NCBI GenBank assembly: GCA_017547285.1
Contig: JAFYQB010000160.1
Span: 1 to 64,000, forward strand
DNA length: 64,000 bases
DNA from: Clostridia bacterium
GTDB lineage: Bacteria; Bacillota; Clostridia; Christensenellales; Aristaeellaceae
Direction of reading: 5' to 3'
In this document: in pieces, positions 16,548 through 25,436 of the stretch
How positions within the stretch are numbered: position 1 is the first letter of the stretch
Layout of the letters: the number at the start of each line of letters is the position of its first letter
Position numbers and translations under genes: made by a program
Notes under the pieces: model-generated
What the model was told of the DNA's origin: nothing
The model's input: the letters and a program-made list of their open reading frames with translations, nothing else
Database searches by the model: none

Positions 16548-16828
16548 AGCATTTGGAACTGAAAGTGCATGACAACACCAAGATTGTAGAGGTCTGGATG
16601 ACCAACGCCGAAAAGAACGATCCGGCAGTGCAGGCGCGGCTGAAGGAGCTCTATGCGAAATACAAGGAGAAGAAGTACACCGTGGCGGTCTTCCATTCCG
16701 GCGGCGGTGATCTGTACCAGAGCATTCATGATCTGCTGGCGTACAATAAGAAGAAATGTGCCGAGATTGCTATGCAGCGGGCACCGAGGGCGCAGGCTCC
16801 CAGAAGGGCGGCAGGCATGGATAGGTGA
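16544..16828 (+). CDS. Small protein translationally coupled to the relaxase
   Basis: A 94-residue basic protein starting at GTG 16544, which overlaps the relaxase stop in GTGA. It contains NAEKNDPAVQARLKELYAKY and TVAVFHSGGGDLY. Short proteins of this kind often follow mob genes in clostridial elements, but no function is established. Coupling suggests an accessory role in mobilization or its control. Confidence 0.7.
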   Translation: MKHLELKVHDNTKIVEVWMTNAEKNDPAVQARLKELYAKYKEKKYTVAVFHSGGGDLYQSIHDLLAYNKKKCAEIAMQRAPRAQAPRRAAGMDR

Positions 16829-16837
16829 TGAAAGGCG

Positions 16838-16862
16838 AAAGGAGCGGGCGACCGCTCCTTTT
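16838..16862 (+). terminator. Intrinsic terminator of the replication-mobilization operon
   Basis: AAAGGAGCGG/CCGCTCCTTT, a 10-bp stem with a GCGA tetraloop and short T-run. It lies between convergent genes and may serve both. Confidence 0.75.
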
Positions 16863-16893
16863 CGTGTGTATGCTTCATCTTAGTTAAAGAAAA

Positions 16894-17790
16894 TTAAGCG
16901 TTCCTGAGCAACGCTTCAATCTGCGATCCTACTTGTTTACGAATATAGTCCAGCTCCTTGTCCATCTTCTCTACAGAATACACACCCTTCTCGAACATCG
17001 GATGGGTTGCCAAATAAATGCTAACAACCACCTTTCTATAAAAATGTTCACTTTGTTCGTGCTTCTTAATTTCTTCAAGTTTCGTGAATTTTTGGCAGAA
17101 ACCCATGATAGCACTTTGTATCTCATACATGTTCAAAGAATAGAGCTTGATATTATCCTCCCCTTCCTCGGCAAGCGAATAGGCCTGTTCTGCCGGGCAT
17201 TCAGAACTGAAAAACGTTTCAATTCGATCGTACTGTTTATCTGCAATACGCAGCAGATCATACACGGACCGCTCCAAGTATAGATTGTGGACTAATCGAG
17301 AAATCAGCCCCCAAAATTCTTGTGAACAAATAAATTCATTCAATGCTTTCTGATAGTCAACAAGATCTTGCCATTTGCTCCGTTTAATAAAGTTATAGTC
17401 CATGATATAGTTATCGTCGGTTGGACTGGCATTGCTGAAGAATTTCAGTTCCTCCAGAACGCTGTGTTCATCGGTCGCTATTTTGCGAGTCGCATACATC
17501 TCGTGAAACAGATCGATTGCCTTTTCGCTCAGCCCCAAATAGTCTCCCATTTTCTTTTTCGACATGTCATTGCTTAAGATTTCCGTGCGTCCCAATAAAT
17601 AGTCTGTAGACGTATTCAAGGCATTAGCAATGTTACCTAAATCACCGAGGCTCGGTTCTCTGACTCCCCGTTCATATTGAGATAATGCTGCTTGAGTGCA
17701 GTTAAGCAACCGAGCCAACTCTGCTTGGCTGAATCCACATTTTTGTCGCGCAACTTTGATTCTTTGCCCTAAACTGTTATATTTCTGCAT
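16894..17790 (-). CDS. XRE-family regulator
   Basis: A 298-residue protein with a clear cI-like helix-turn-helix at about 8-62: GQRIKVARQKCGFSQAELAR and TQAALSQYERGVREPS. A long helical C-terminal region of unknown fold follows. ATG 17790 follows AAGGGGGGA. It is divergent from the TIGR04141 gene, and the inverted repeats between them (17831-17848, 17875-17889) are likely operators. AT-richer than the primase genes. Confidence 0.8.
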   Translation of the reverse strand: MQKYNSLGQRIKVARQKCGFSQAELARLLNCTQAALSQYERGVREPSLGDLGNIANALNTSTDYLLGRTEILSNDMSKKKMGDYLGLSEKAIDLFHEMYATRKIATDEHSVLEELKFFSNASPTDDNYIMDYNFIKRSKWQDLVDYQKALNEFICSQEFWGLISRLVHNLYLERSVYDLLRIADKQYDRIETFFSSECPAEQAYSLAEEGEDNIKLYSLNMYEIQSAIMGFCQKFTKLEEIKKHEQSEHFYRKVVVSIYLATHPMFEKGVYSVEKMDKELDYIRKQVGSQIEALLRNA

Positions 17791-17827
17791 GATAATCCCC
17801 CCTTATTAAACAATGTGTAATATACGG

Positions 17828-17889
17828 TTGACTTCTTTTCTCAGAAGTATTATTGTTATATAGGAACCGATGCCATAACAATATGTTAT
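17828..17889 (+). promoter_or_regulatory. Promoter with operator-like inverted repeats for the TIGR04141 gene
   Basis: TTGACT (17828-17833), 17-base spacer, TATTGT (17851-17856). The spacer contains the inverted repeat ACTTCT-N6-AGAAGT (17831-17848). ATAACA-ATA-TGTTAT (17875-17889) lies just downstream. Both are well placed for repression by the divergent XRE protein. Confidence 0.55.
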
Positions 17890-17936
17890 CACAAACGACG
17901 CAAATGTCAATAAGCGTGAAGGAAAGAGGAGTGAGT

Positions 17937-19574
17937 ATGGGCAGCATAAATCTTTACAAAGTTGATACAGAACGTGCAGCTGAACTGGCGCGGGAGCTTG
18001 AGGCAAAACTGCATCTGGAAACTACTATAGAAAAAACAGTTGTAATTCCGGGCAAGGAAACAGAAACGTTTAGGCTGACTCTGTATCTCGCTCGGCCAGA
18101 TTATCGAAAAGATATTAGCTGGTCTTGGGTTTTGGATGAATTTAACCTTTCCAATGTCCAAATCATTCCTGCACCCAAAGCAGTGATTCTTGTTGTGTGC
18201 GAGGATAATTCTACATATGCAGTGACCTTCGGCAATGCTTTTTTTGCTGTTGATAAATTCTGCGATCGGAATTTTGGATTCGACTTTGCTCGCAGACTCA
18301 ACTATAAAGAGATTAAAACAACGACCCTAACAACTCCGAGTTCACACAGGAATAAAACTGTGAACACCTATGTCAACTATAACGAACTGGAATTTGAAAG
18401 TGGCGAATCGTTCGCGAAGCTAAAAGCAAAAGTGAAGCTTCCTGAATGTTTCCAGCTATATAAACCTGCTATTGAAGTTGGATCTTCTATCAAGTTTACA
18501 ACGGAAGAAGACTCGCTTGCTCAAATTATAGAGCTTATTATACATGTTTCTTCTGTAATAGAAAACGGTGAAGAAACTTGCAAGATTCCGGTTTTTACAC
18601 GCATCAAAAACGATGCTTTAATCGCTCGCCTTAACGAAAATTTGCGCAACAGAATCGGAAATAATCCCGCGCAGATCAATATTTCCGAGCTTGATATTAT
18701 TGGTGCCACAGAAGTCTTCAATAATAACGATGGCGACTTTGAATTGCACTATAAGCGCAAGGTTAAGCGCATTAGCTCGTTGACTGAAGATGAACTTAGA
18801 ACCTTCTGCGATGAAAATCATTATAATTATGCAGAAGTTGTTCTTGATATTGGAGTAGTAAGCTACTATGATGGGATTCCGGTTGCTACGAGCTATATCA
18901 AAGATATTATAGACTATACTGATGATACCGAACGTTGCTTATTGTCCAAAGGTATATGGTACAAGTTCAACGATGACTACCTTTCTTATTTGGCAGCTTC
19001 TGTGTCGGAAATTGAAACTGAATATGATCCTGCCTATGATTTTACAGCTGCTATTCACAATAACTTTATCTCTGACGTGTTTGAGCAAGAAAAAGAGGAT
19101 CCCACATATTCTGGTCTGACTACTAACGAGATCAAGAAAAAGCTTAAATCGAAATACTACGCAGAGCGCGCCTTCAATCTCATCAGAGCAAGAAACGATG
19201 GTTTTACGAACTACGATCGTGAACCACTTCGCGTCGGTGATGCTCAGATAGAGGTAATGGACCTTTACAAAGATGAAGCGATGATTACCGTAAAAATTGG
19301 CAACACCTCGAGTAAGCTCTGTTATGCAGTTGATCAATCTCTTACTGCACTAAAACTATATAAAAAAGGAAAATTCCCAGGAGTCCCCAAAGTATCAAAA
19401 GCGGTGTTGTGGTTTGTATTGGAGCGCAGCGAGCACATTGAGGATAGTACCGGGAAACCGGACCTAAATCAACTGGATATGCTTATGCTGAAAAATCGTT
19501 TGGACCACTGGAAGAAAGAAGTCCGATTGCTGGGGATTAAGCCGGTTGTTTATATCAATTACCGAGCTATATAA
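17937..19574 (+). CDS. TIGR04141/DUF6119 sporadically distributed protein
   Basis: A 545-residue soluble protein. The segment VTFGNAFFAVDKFCDRNFGFDFARRLN (about 97-123) matches the core of the TIGR04141/DUF6119 family, with FGxxxF followed by DFGF and RxLN. Later parts include GIWYKFNDDYL (near 340) and KxLLW-like C-terminal strands. These proteins occur sporadically on mobile elements, often beside restriction systems, and their activity is not established. ATG 17937 follows GAGGAGTGAG; upstream ATGs in the same frame lack a binding site. It is followed by a perfect stem-loop and a second small regulator ahead of the restriction operon. Confidence 0.7.
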   Translation: MGSINLYKVDTERAAELARELEAKLHLETTIEKTVVIPGKETETFRLTLYLARPDYRKDISWSWVLDEFNLSNVQIIPAPKAVILVVCEDNSTYAVTFGNAFFAVDKFCDRNFGFDFARRLNYKEIKTTTLTTPSSHRNKTVNTYVNYNELEFESGESFAKLKAKVKLPECFQLYKPAIEVGSSIKFTTEEDSLAQIIELIIHVSSVIENGEETCKIPVFTRIKNDALIARLNENLRNRIGNNPAQINISELDIIGATEVFNNNDGDFELHYKRKVKRISSLTEDELRTFCDENHYNYAEVVLDIGVVSYYDGIPVATSYIKDIIDYTDDTERCLLSKGIWYKFNDDYLSYLAASVSEIETEYDPAYDFTAAIHNNFISDVFEQEKEDPTYSGLTTNEIKKKLKSKYYAERAFNLIRARNDGFTNYDREPLRVGDAQIEVMDLYKDEAMITVKIGNTSSKLCYAVDQSLTALKLYKKGKFPGVPKVSKAVLWFVLERSEHIEDSTGKPDLNQLDMLMLKNRLDHWKKEVRLLGIKPVVYINYRAI

Positions 19575-19602
19575 TAGCATTGTTGCAAAGAATATATTGA
19601 GA

Positions 19603-19638
19603 CAAGAGACTTTCGCATCCTGTTGCGAAAGTCTCTTG
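19603..19638 (+). terminator. Perfect stem-loop after the TIGR04141 gene
   Basis: CAAGAGACTTTCGCA pairs perfectly with TGCGAAAGTCTCTTG (15 bp, six-base loop). No U-run follows, but the position 28 bases after a stop codon fits a terminator. Its 3' edge overlaps the next -35 box by three bases. Confidence 0.55.
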
Positions 19639-19664
19639 CTCAAATGCCAAAACCGTTGTATAAT
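19636..19664 (+). promoter_or_regulatory. Promoter for the type I restriction operon
   Basis: TTGCTC (19636-19641), 17-base spacer, TATAAT (19659-19664), 33 bases before the small XRE gene that heads the operon. Confidence 0.6.
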
Positions 19665-19697
19665 AATGTCGATGTTTATACTCGGAGGTCGAAATAC

Positions 19698-19901
19698 ATG
19701 GCAATTTCATATAACAAGCTTTGGAAACTGCTCGTGGATAAGAAAATGAGCAAGGCAGATCTGCGTAAGGCAGCTGGTATCGCCCCTAACACGATGACCC
19801 GTTTGCGCAGGGATGAAGAAGTAACACTGGCAGTGCTTAATAAGATTTGCGCTACGCTTGAAGTTGATATCGGGGATATTATGGAATTCCTTCCAGATTA
19901 A
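19698..19901 (+). CDS. Small XRE-type regulator heading the restriction operon
   Basis: A 67-residue protein that is almost only a helix-turn-helix: KLLVDKKMSKADLRKAAGIA and PNTMTRLRRDEEVTL, ending DIGDIMEFLPD. This is the compact Cro-like HTH_26 class, often found before restriction-modification genes, where it times methylase before nuclease expression. ATG 19698 follows GGAGG (19684-19688). hsdM begins 32 bases downstream. Confidence 0.8.
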   Translation: MAISYNKLWKLLVDKKMSKADLRKAAGIAPNTMTRLRRDEEVTLAVLNKICATLEVDIGDIMEFLPD

Positions 19902-19933
19902 AATTTTACGGTGTTAAGTGGGAGTAGATTGAT

Positions 19934-22384
19934 ATGGCGATAAAGAAAAATGAGTTGTACAGTTCTCTTTGGGCGAGCTGTGATAAACTGAGAGGTGGCA
20001 TGGACGCTTCTCAATACAAGGATTACATCTTGACCCTGCTGTTCGTGAAGTATGTTACCGACAAGTTTAAGGGTGTAAAGTATGCCGATATTACTGTTCC
20101 GGAGGGCGGAAGCTTCGACGATCTGGTTGCATTGAAAGGCAACAAGAACATTGGCGAAGAAATGGACAAGGTCATTGCCAAGCTGGCAGAAGCCGGGGAG
20201 AACAATCTCCGTGGCGTTATTGACAATGCTCATTTCAACGACGAAGCTAAGTTGGGCAGCGGCAAAGAAATGGTCGATAAGCTTACCGGCTTAATTGCCA
20301 TTTTCCAACGAGAAGAGTTCAATTTCAAAAAGAATAAGGCCAGCGGCGATGATATTCTTGGCGATGCCTATGAATATCTGATGCGTCATTTCGCCACAGA
20401 AAGCGGAAAAAGCAAGGGACAGTTCTATACACCGGCTGAAGTTTCCCGTATCCTTGCCAAAGTGATCGGCATTGACAGCATCGAGGAACGAGACGAAGGT
20501 TACTCCGTTTATGATCCAGCTTGTGGTTCCGGTTCGCTTCTGATCCGTGCAGCGGATGAAGCACCCTTTGAGATTTCTATTTGGGGTCAGGAAAAGGAAG
20601 TAACCACCGCTGGCCTTGCCAAGATGAACCTTGTTTTGCATAATAAGGCCGCTGGTGAAATCAAGGCAGGAAACACATTCTCATCTCCCCACTATTTTGA
20701 AGAGGGTTCCGACGATGAAGTGCTGAAGCGCTTTGAATTTGCTGTGGCCAATCCTCCCTTCTCTCTGAAAAACTGGACGGATGGCCTCAAAGATTATGGC
20801 CGTTTTGATGGCTATGATGACAGACCACCCGAAAAGAACGGCGATTTTGCATGGCTTCTTCACATCTTGAAATCTTTGAAAAGCACCGGCAAAGCTGCGG
20901 TCATTCTGCCCCATGGCGTTCTGTTCCGCGGCAATGCAGAAGCAACCATCCGCAAGTCCATTATTGATAGGGGCTATATCAAGGGCATCATTGGTCTGCC
21001 TGCCAACTTGTTTTACGGAACCGGCATCCCAGCCTGTATTATTATCATCGACAAGGCTGATGCAGCCGAACGTAAAGGCATCTTTATGATCGATGCCAGC
21101 CACGATTTCGTCAAGGACGGTAATAAGAACCGCCTGCGCGAACGCGATATCTACAAGATTGTTACCACATTCAATCAGCAAATTACAGATGATCCTAAAT
21201 ATGCCCGTTTTGTTCCCAACGACGAGATCAAGAAGAAAAATGAATACAACCTGAATATTCCCCGCTACATTGACAGTTCCACCCCGGAAGATCTGCAGGA
21301 TATTGATGGCCATCTGCATGGCGGTATTCCTACGGCAGACGTAGATTCCATGGAAAAGTACTGGGCACTGTTCCCCGGCTTGAAGAGCAAGCTGTTTTCT
21401 CGGATGCGGGATGGTTACTATCAACTGAATATCCCTAAAGAGGATATCCGCAACGTGGTCTATAATGACCCGGAGTTCTCTGCCTATGCCGAGCGCATAG
21501 ACGATGCTTTCGATGCGTGGATGCAGATGGTGGATTCCGGTCTCCGGAGTATTGATGAAGAGACGGAAGTTAAGCTCTATATTGTGGAGCTGGCGGAACA
21601 GCTGATTCGCTGCTTTGATGGTTTGGAGCTGGTGGATAAGTACGACGTTTATGAAGTGCTGCTGTCCTACTGGCACGAAGTGATGGGCGATGATGTGTAC
21701 CTTGTGTCCGTGGACGGCTATGATGCAGCCCGGACATGGGAGAACATTATGGGTGAATATACCTCCGGCAAGAAAAAGGGGCAGGAAAAGGTCATTGGCT
21801 GGGAGGGCGTTTTGCTGTCCAAAGCATTGATCGAGTCTGTGTTCTTCACCGCCGAACGCAAGAAAATTGACGAGGTACAGGCCATTGCCGAAGAGACCCA
21901 GAGCAGACTGGACGAGTTTGTAGAGGAACAAACCGGCGATGATGGATATCTGAAGGATCACCTCAACGACAAGGACAAAGTGGATGCAAAGTCTGTCGCC
22001 GCCCGTTTGAAAGTGCTGAAAAAGACTGATCCCAAGGGTGAGGAATATGCGGCATTGAAGCAGTTTGCAGATTTAACGGATTCTCTCGCCAAGCAGAGCA
22101 AGGCCGTCAAGGAAATAAATGCAGAACTGGAGGAAAAGGTACGGGACAAGTATGCCCTGCTGACCGATGAGGAAGTTCTGGATCTGTTGGTGAACCGTAA
22201 ATGGTATGCCGCCATCTTTGAAGGGATCAAAGCGCTGTACGTCACCACCTCCCACCAGATGACCAACCGCATTGTAGAACTGGTGGAACGGTATGAAGGC
22301 ACCCTGCCGGAACTGTCTGCTGCTGTTGCCGACTATGAGGCCAAAGTCAAGGCCCATCTGGAAAGGATGGGATTTGTATGGTGA
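19934..22384 (+). CDS. hsdM: Type I restriction-modification DNA methyltransferase subunit
   Basis: An 816-residue HsdM. The N-terminal helical domain (LWASCDKLRGGMDASQYKDY) is typical. SAM-binding motif I is YDPACGSGSLL at about 193-203, and the adenine methylase motif IV is NPPFS at about 272-276. Residues beyond about 520 form a long extension with coiled-coil, giving a protein larger than the usual 500-residue HsdM. It should methylate N6 of adenine in a bipartite site chosen by HsdS. It overlaps hsdS by 7 bases, so production is coupled. Confidence 0.92.
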   Translation: MAIKKNELYSSLWASCDKLRGGMDASQYKDYILTLLFVKYVTDKFKGVKYADITVPEGGSFDDLVALKGNKNIGEEMDKVIAKLAEAGENNLRGVIDNAHFNDEAKLGSGKEMVDKLTGLIAIFQREEFNFKKNKASGDDILGDAYEYLMRHFATESGKSKGQFYTPAEVSRILAKVIGIDSIEERDEGYSVYDPACGSGSLLIRAADEAPFEISIWGQEKEVTTAGLAKMNLVLHNKAAGEIKAGNTFSSPHYFEEGSDDEVLKRFEFAVANPPFSLKNWTDGLKDYGRFDGYDDRPPEKNGDFAWLLHILKSLKSTGKAAVILPHGVLFRGNAEATIRKSIIDRGYIKGIIGLPANLFYGTGIPACIIIIDKADAAERKGIFMIDASHDFVKDGNKNRLRERDIYKIVTTFNQQITDDPKYARFVPNDEIKKKNEYNLNIPRYIDSSTPEDLQDIDGHLHGGIPTADVDSMEKYWALFPGLKSKLFSRMRDGYYQLNIPKEDIRNVVYNDPEFSAYAERIDDAFDAWMQMVDSGLRSIDEETEVKLYIVELAEQLIRCFDGLELVDKYDVYEVLLSYWHEVMGDDVYLVSVDGYDAARTWENIMGEYTSGKKKGQEKVIGWEGVLLSKALIESVFFTAERKKIDEVQAIAEETQSRLDEFVEEQTGDDGYLKDHLNDKDKVDAKSVAARLKVLKKTDPKGEEYAALKQFADLTDSLAKQSKAVKEINAELEEKVRDKYALLTDEEVLDLLVNRKWYAAIFEGIKALYVTTSHQMTNRIVELVERYEGTLPELSAAVADYEAKVKAHLERMGFVW

Positions 22385-23619
22385 AGCCGGGATATAAGCA
22401 GACAGAGATTGGTGTAATTCCGGAAGATTGGGAAGAAAAGAAGCTCGGTGAGCTTGCCAAGGTCTGCATGTGTAAGCGAATTTTTGCTGATCAAACTGTA
22501 GAAAATGGTGAAATTCCCTTCTTTAAGATCGGAACATTTGGCAAAGAAGCTGATGCGTATATATCACGGTCGCTTTATGAGGATTTCAAGCAGCGGTTTT
22601 CCTATCCTCAAAAAGGCGATGTCCTGATTTCTGCTGCTGGAACTTTGGGCCGTTCTGTTATCTTCGATGGAAAAGACGCATATTTTCAGGACTCTAACAT
22701 TGTATGGCTTGATACAGATAAGGCAAGGTTGTGCAATGAATACTTGTACCACTACTACAAGGTAATCCAATGGGCGTCCTCTGAAGGAAGTACAATTGCA
22801 CGACTCTACAATGGTATCATCTGTAATACTCATATTGCTTTGCCGAAGGTTGAGGAACAGAAACGAATCGCAGCAGTCCTTTCCGAAATGGACAGGTTAA
22901 TTCTTACTCTGGAAAAACAAATTTCCAAGAAAAAAGCCATTAAGCAGGGTGCAATGCAAGAACTGCTGACCGGCAAACGCCGCCTACCGGGATTCGAGGG
23001 GGCATGGAAAACAAAGAAACTTGGAGAATACTGTTCTCTTGTCACCAAGCAAACAGGTTTTGATTACTCCGCCTATATCAAGCCCGTACTCATCACACAA
23101 AAGATGCCCAACACCCTCCCCATGATTCAGACCATCAATTTTCGTGGGAGAAAGTTTTCATTTGATACAGATTACTATATTCCCAAGACCGTTGCTCTGC
23201 AGTTTCCGAATATCGTTCTTAATGAAAAGTGTGTTCTGTTTTCTATCGTGGGTGCCAGTGTCGGCAATGTTGGGCTCTATCCTGGCGGTACAACGGCTTT
23301 TTGTGGTGGTGCAATCGGCATCACCCGCTTTCATGATGAGCAGGATGCAGCGTGGATATATTATTACATGAGCAGTCCTGACGGACAAGCACAAATTCAT
23401 TATGTTACGAAAGGCGGCGCACAGGCTACAGTAACGATTGCTGATATCCGCAATTTCAAGATACCAACACCTGAAAAAGACGAACGAGATGCCATATCAA
23501 GCGTTTTGGAGAATATGGATCATGAAATTGAGGTGTTGGAAGAAAAACTTGCCAAATACCGTCAAGTCAAACAGGGCATGATGCAGCAGCTGCTGACAGG
23601 AAAAGTCAGGCTTGTGTAA
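22378..23619 (+). CDS. hsdS: Type I restriction specificity subunit
   Basis: A 413-residue HsdS with two target-recognition domains, each starting with an IPEDWEEKKLGELAKV-type segment (GAWKTKKLGEYCSL in the second). Each ends with a conserved helix repeat: KKKAIKQGAMQELLTGKRRL near 200 and RQVKQGMMQQLLTGKVRLV at the C-terminus. The two domains read the two halves of the recognition site, which cannot be predicted here. The gene looks intact. No second hsdS or inverted specificity repeats are visible, so no phase-variable shuffling is indicated. Confidence 0.92.
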   Translation: MVKPGYKQTEIGVIPEDWEEKKLGELAKVCMCKRIFADQTVENGEIPFFKIGTFGKEADAYISRSLYEDFKQRFSYPQKGDVLISAAGTLGRSVIFDGKDAYFQDSNIVWLDTDKARLCNEYLYHYYKVIQWASSEGSTIARLYNGIICNTHIALPKVEEQKRIAAVLSEMDRLILTLEKQISKKKAIKQGAMQELLTGKRRLPGFEGAWKTKKLGEYCSLVTKQTGFDYSAYIKPVLITQKMPNTLPMIQTINFRGRKFSFDTDYYIPKTVALQFPNIVLNEKCVLFSIVGASVGNVGLYPGGTTAFCGGAIGITRFHDEQDAAWIYYYMSSPDGQAQIHYVTKGGAQATVTIADIRNFKIPTPEKDERDAISSVLENMDHEIEVLEEKLAKYRQVKQGMMQQLLTGKVRLV

Positions 23620-23635
23620 AAAGGAGTTATCACAG

Positions 23636-24676
23636 ATGATAAAGCAACAGCGTTGGAAGAAGGTAGAGTATACTAAAAGGCAAATCAACGATGCTGGCGA
23701 TATTATTAGAAAGGAGGATGCTACAGCCGAAGAGGTTAGCGATGCAATAACGGTGATTGATAATTGGCGTGCCTCCCATGCTTTTCCTTTGCATGTTATG
23801 TATATTCATTTAAGGCGTATGGCGCAATCCTGTCCGAATGCATTGGTTGTCGAACGACTGAAACGACTGGATTCAATAATAGGAAAACTCAAGCGAGAAA
23901 GCGGGATGGACCTTTGGCGAATGCAGGATCTTGGCGGTTGCCGTGTCATTGTTCCTACCATAACTGATGTATACCGATTTATTGAGAAATATCAAAAATC
24001 CAGTATACGTCACGAATACAAACGGACCTATGACTATATCAAAAATCCAAAGAAATCCGGATATCGTTCTGTTCATTTGGTATATAAATACCATAGTGAT
24101 AAAAGCGAAGATTACAACCAAAATATGCTTATTGAACTGCAATTTCGTACCCATCTACAGCATATTTGGGCAACCGCGTTGGAGACTATGGGCTTATTTA
24201 CAAAGCAAGCGCTTAAGGCAGGTCAGGGCGATGCGCACATAAAACGCTTCTTTGTGTTGGTTTCATCATTGTTTGCCATGCGTGAAGAGTGCCCTGTTAT
24301 TCCGGGAACACTTGCTGATGAAAAGGAGATTGTGTCTGAAATTGAGCAGATTAATGATCAGTATCATGTGCTTGAAACGCTTAACGCAATTCGAATTGCC
24401 CTAAACCACGAAGAAGATGTAAAGATTGATAGAAAAGGCTACTATCTGCTTATTCTAAACTATAATACTCATAGGCTGCGCATACGTACGTATCAGCCCA
24501 GCCAGTTTGAACAAGCCAACATCGACTATACGCAGATAGAGAAAAACAGACACGCCAGTGGCATTGATGCTGTTCTTGTACGTGCAACATCGTTTTCTGA
24601 ACTCAAATCTGCTTATCCCAACTACTTTGCCGATATTGGTGAGTTCTATGATATGGTTACAGAATACTTGAAATAA
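23636..24676 (+). CDS. RelA/SpoT synthetase-domain protein inside the hsd operon
   Basis: A 346-residue protein with a RelA/SpoT nucleotidyltransferase domain at about 70-185. It has R74-LK...S80-II-GK, QDLGGCRV (97-104), KSGYRSVH (140-147) and ELQFRTHLQHIWA (167-179), all expected for a (p)ppGpp-synthetase-type fold with an intact GYRS motif. There is no HD hydrolase, TGS or ACT domain, so it is a single-domain synthetase. The N-terminal NWRASHAFPL segment marks a widespread but uncharacterized RelA/SpoT subfamily. Such enzymes either make alarmones or, as toxSAS toxins, pyrophosphorylate tRNA or nucleotides. ATG 23636 follows AAGGAG. Lying between hsdS and hsdR, it is probably expressed with the restriction system. 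Confidence 0.85.
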   Translation: MIKQQRWKKVEYTKRQINDAGDIIRKEDATAEEVSDAITVIDNWRASHAFPLHVMYIHLRRMAQSCPNALVVERLKRLDSIIGKLKRESGMDLWRMQDLGGCRVIVPTITDVYRFIEKYQKSSIRHEYKRTYDYIKNPKKSGYRSVHLVYKYHSDKSEDYNQNMLIELQFRTHLQHIWATALETMGLFTKQALKAGQGDAHIKRFFVLVSSLFAMREECPVIPGTLADEKEIVSEIEQINDQYHVLETLNAIRIALNHEEDVKIDRKGYYLLILNYNTHRLRIRTYQPSQFEQANIDYTQIEKNRHASGIDAVLVRATSFSELKSAYPNYFADIGEFYDMVTEYLK

Positions 24677-24717
24677 TGCAACAGAAGGATTATTCGTCAT
24701 ACAAAGGAGGCGTTTGC

Positions 24718-25422
24718 ATGGATGAACTGATTATTGCCGTTAATCGCTTGGTGGATTCGCAGACAGGCGCATTACCTACATGGGTGTCTATCGTAAATAT
24801 CGTTGTCCCAATTTTCCTGACGCTGCTTTCTATTTATCTGACTGTTCGAATGGATTGTCAGAACAAAAAGCTCCAAATCGCTTTGGCCAATCGCGATATG
24901 CAAAATCAGACCCGGCAAGCAGTATTGGATATTTACAACGCTTATTGTACCGCATGTAATTGTATTGGTAGTGCCTCCGAGAATGTCGCCTCCATTTTTG
25001 TTGCTGATCAAAGTTATTATCAATGGGCAAACGATGTGCAAAAAGCAAATTCTGACCTTTTCCGTGCCTATAATCAAACCAAACTTTTATTGGATGATGA
25101 TAAGCTGTTGATCACTTTAAAAGCAGCGCGTGATGCCTATGCAAAAATCAATGCAGAAGTCAGTGATTATATCGCTACTGGTCTCCCGACACAAACGATA
25201 ACGAATGCATGGACACAAATCTCTGCTCAGTATGGTATTGCCGTCGGAAATTATTATGCTTTGATGCAAAATCCACTCTGTGGAGAAGCCTTTTCAAAGC
25301 TTTGTGAAACCAGTTATACCAAACGAATCCAAACTTCCATTAAGGCCTATCTGGATATAGTAGGCCGTGATGATTTTGATGCGCTATTCAAGAAGTATGT
25401 TCAGATCAAGGAACTGCAATAA
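24718..25422 (+). CDS. One-TM protein of the hsd operon, unknown family
   Basis: A 234-residue protein. One strong transmembrane segment at about 20-42 (WVSIVNIVVPIFLTLLSIYL) is followed by a 190-residue helical, mostly polar domain, probably cytoplasmic. I do not recognise the family. ATG 24718 follows AAAGGAGG. Placed between the RelA/SpoT-like gene and hsdR, it could be a membrane partner, an antitoxin-like inhibitor or a membrane-acting effector; none is shown by sequence. Confidence 0.7.
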   Translation: MDELIIAVNRLVDSQTGALPTWVSIVNIVVPIFLTLLSIYLTVRMDCQNKKLQIALANRDMQNQTRQAVLDIYNAYCTACNCIGSASENVASIFVADQSYYQWANDVQKANSDLFRAYNQTKLLLDDDKLLITLKAARDAYAKINAEVSDYIATGLPTQTITNAWTQISAQYGIAVGNYYALMQNPLCGEAFSKLCETSYTKRIQTSIKAYLDIVGRDDFDALFKKYVQIKELQ

Positions 25423-25436
25423 GGTGGTATGAACAA

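Noticed and set aside
22378..23619. Phase-variable hsdS switching
   Set aside because: Only one hsdS gene and no inverted copies of its target domains or a dedicated invertase were seen.
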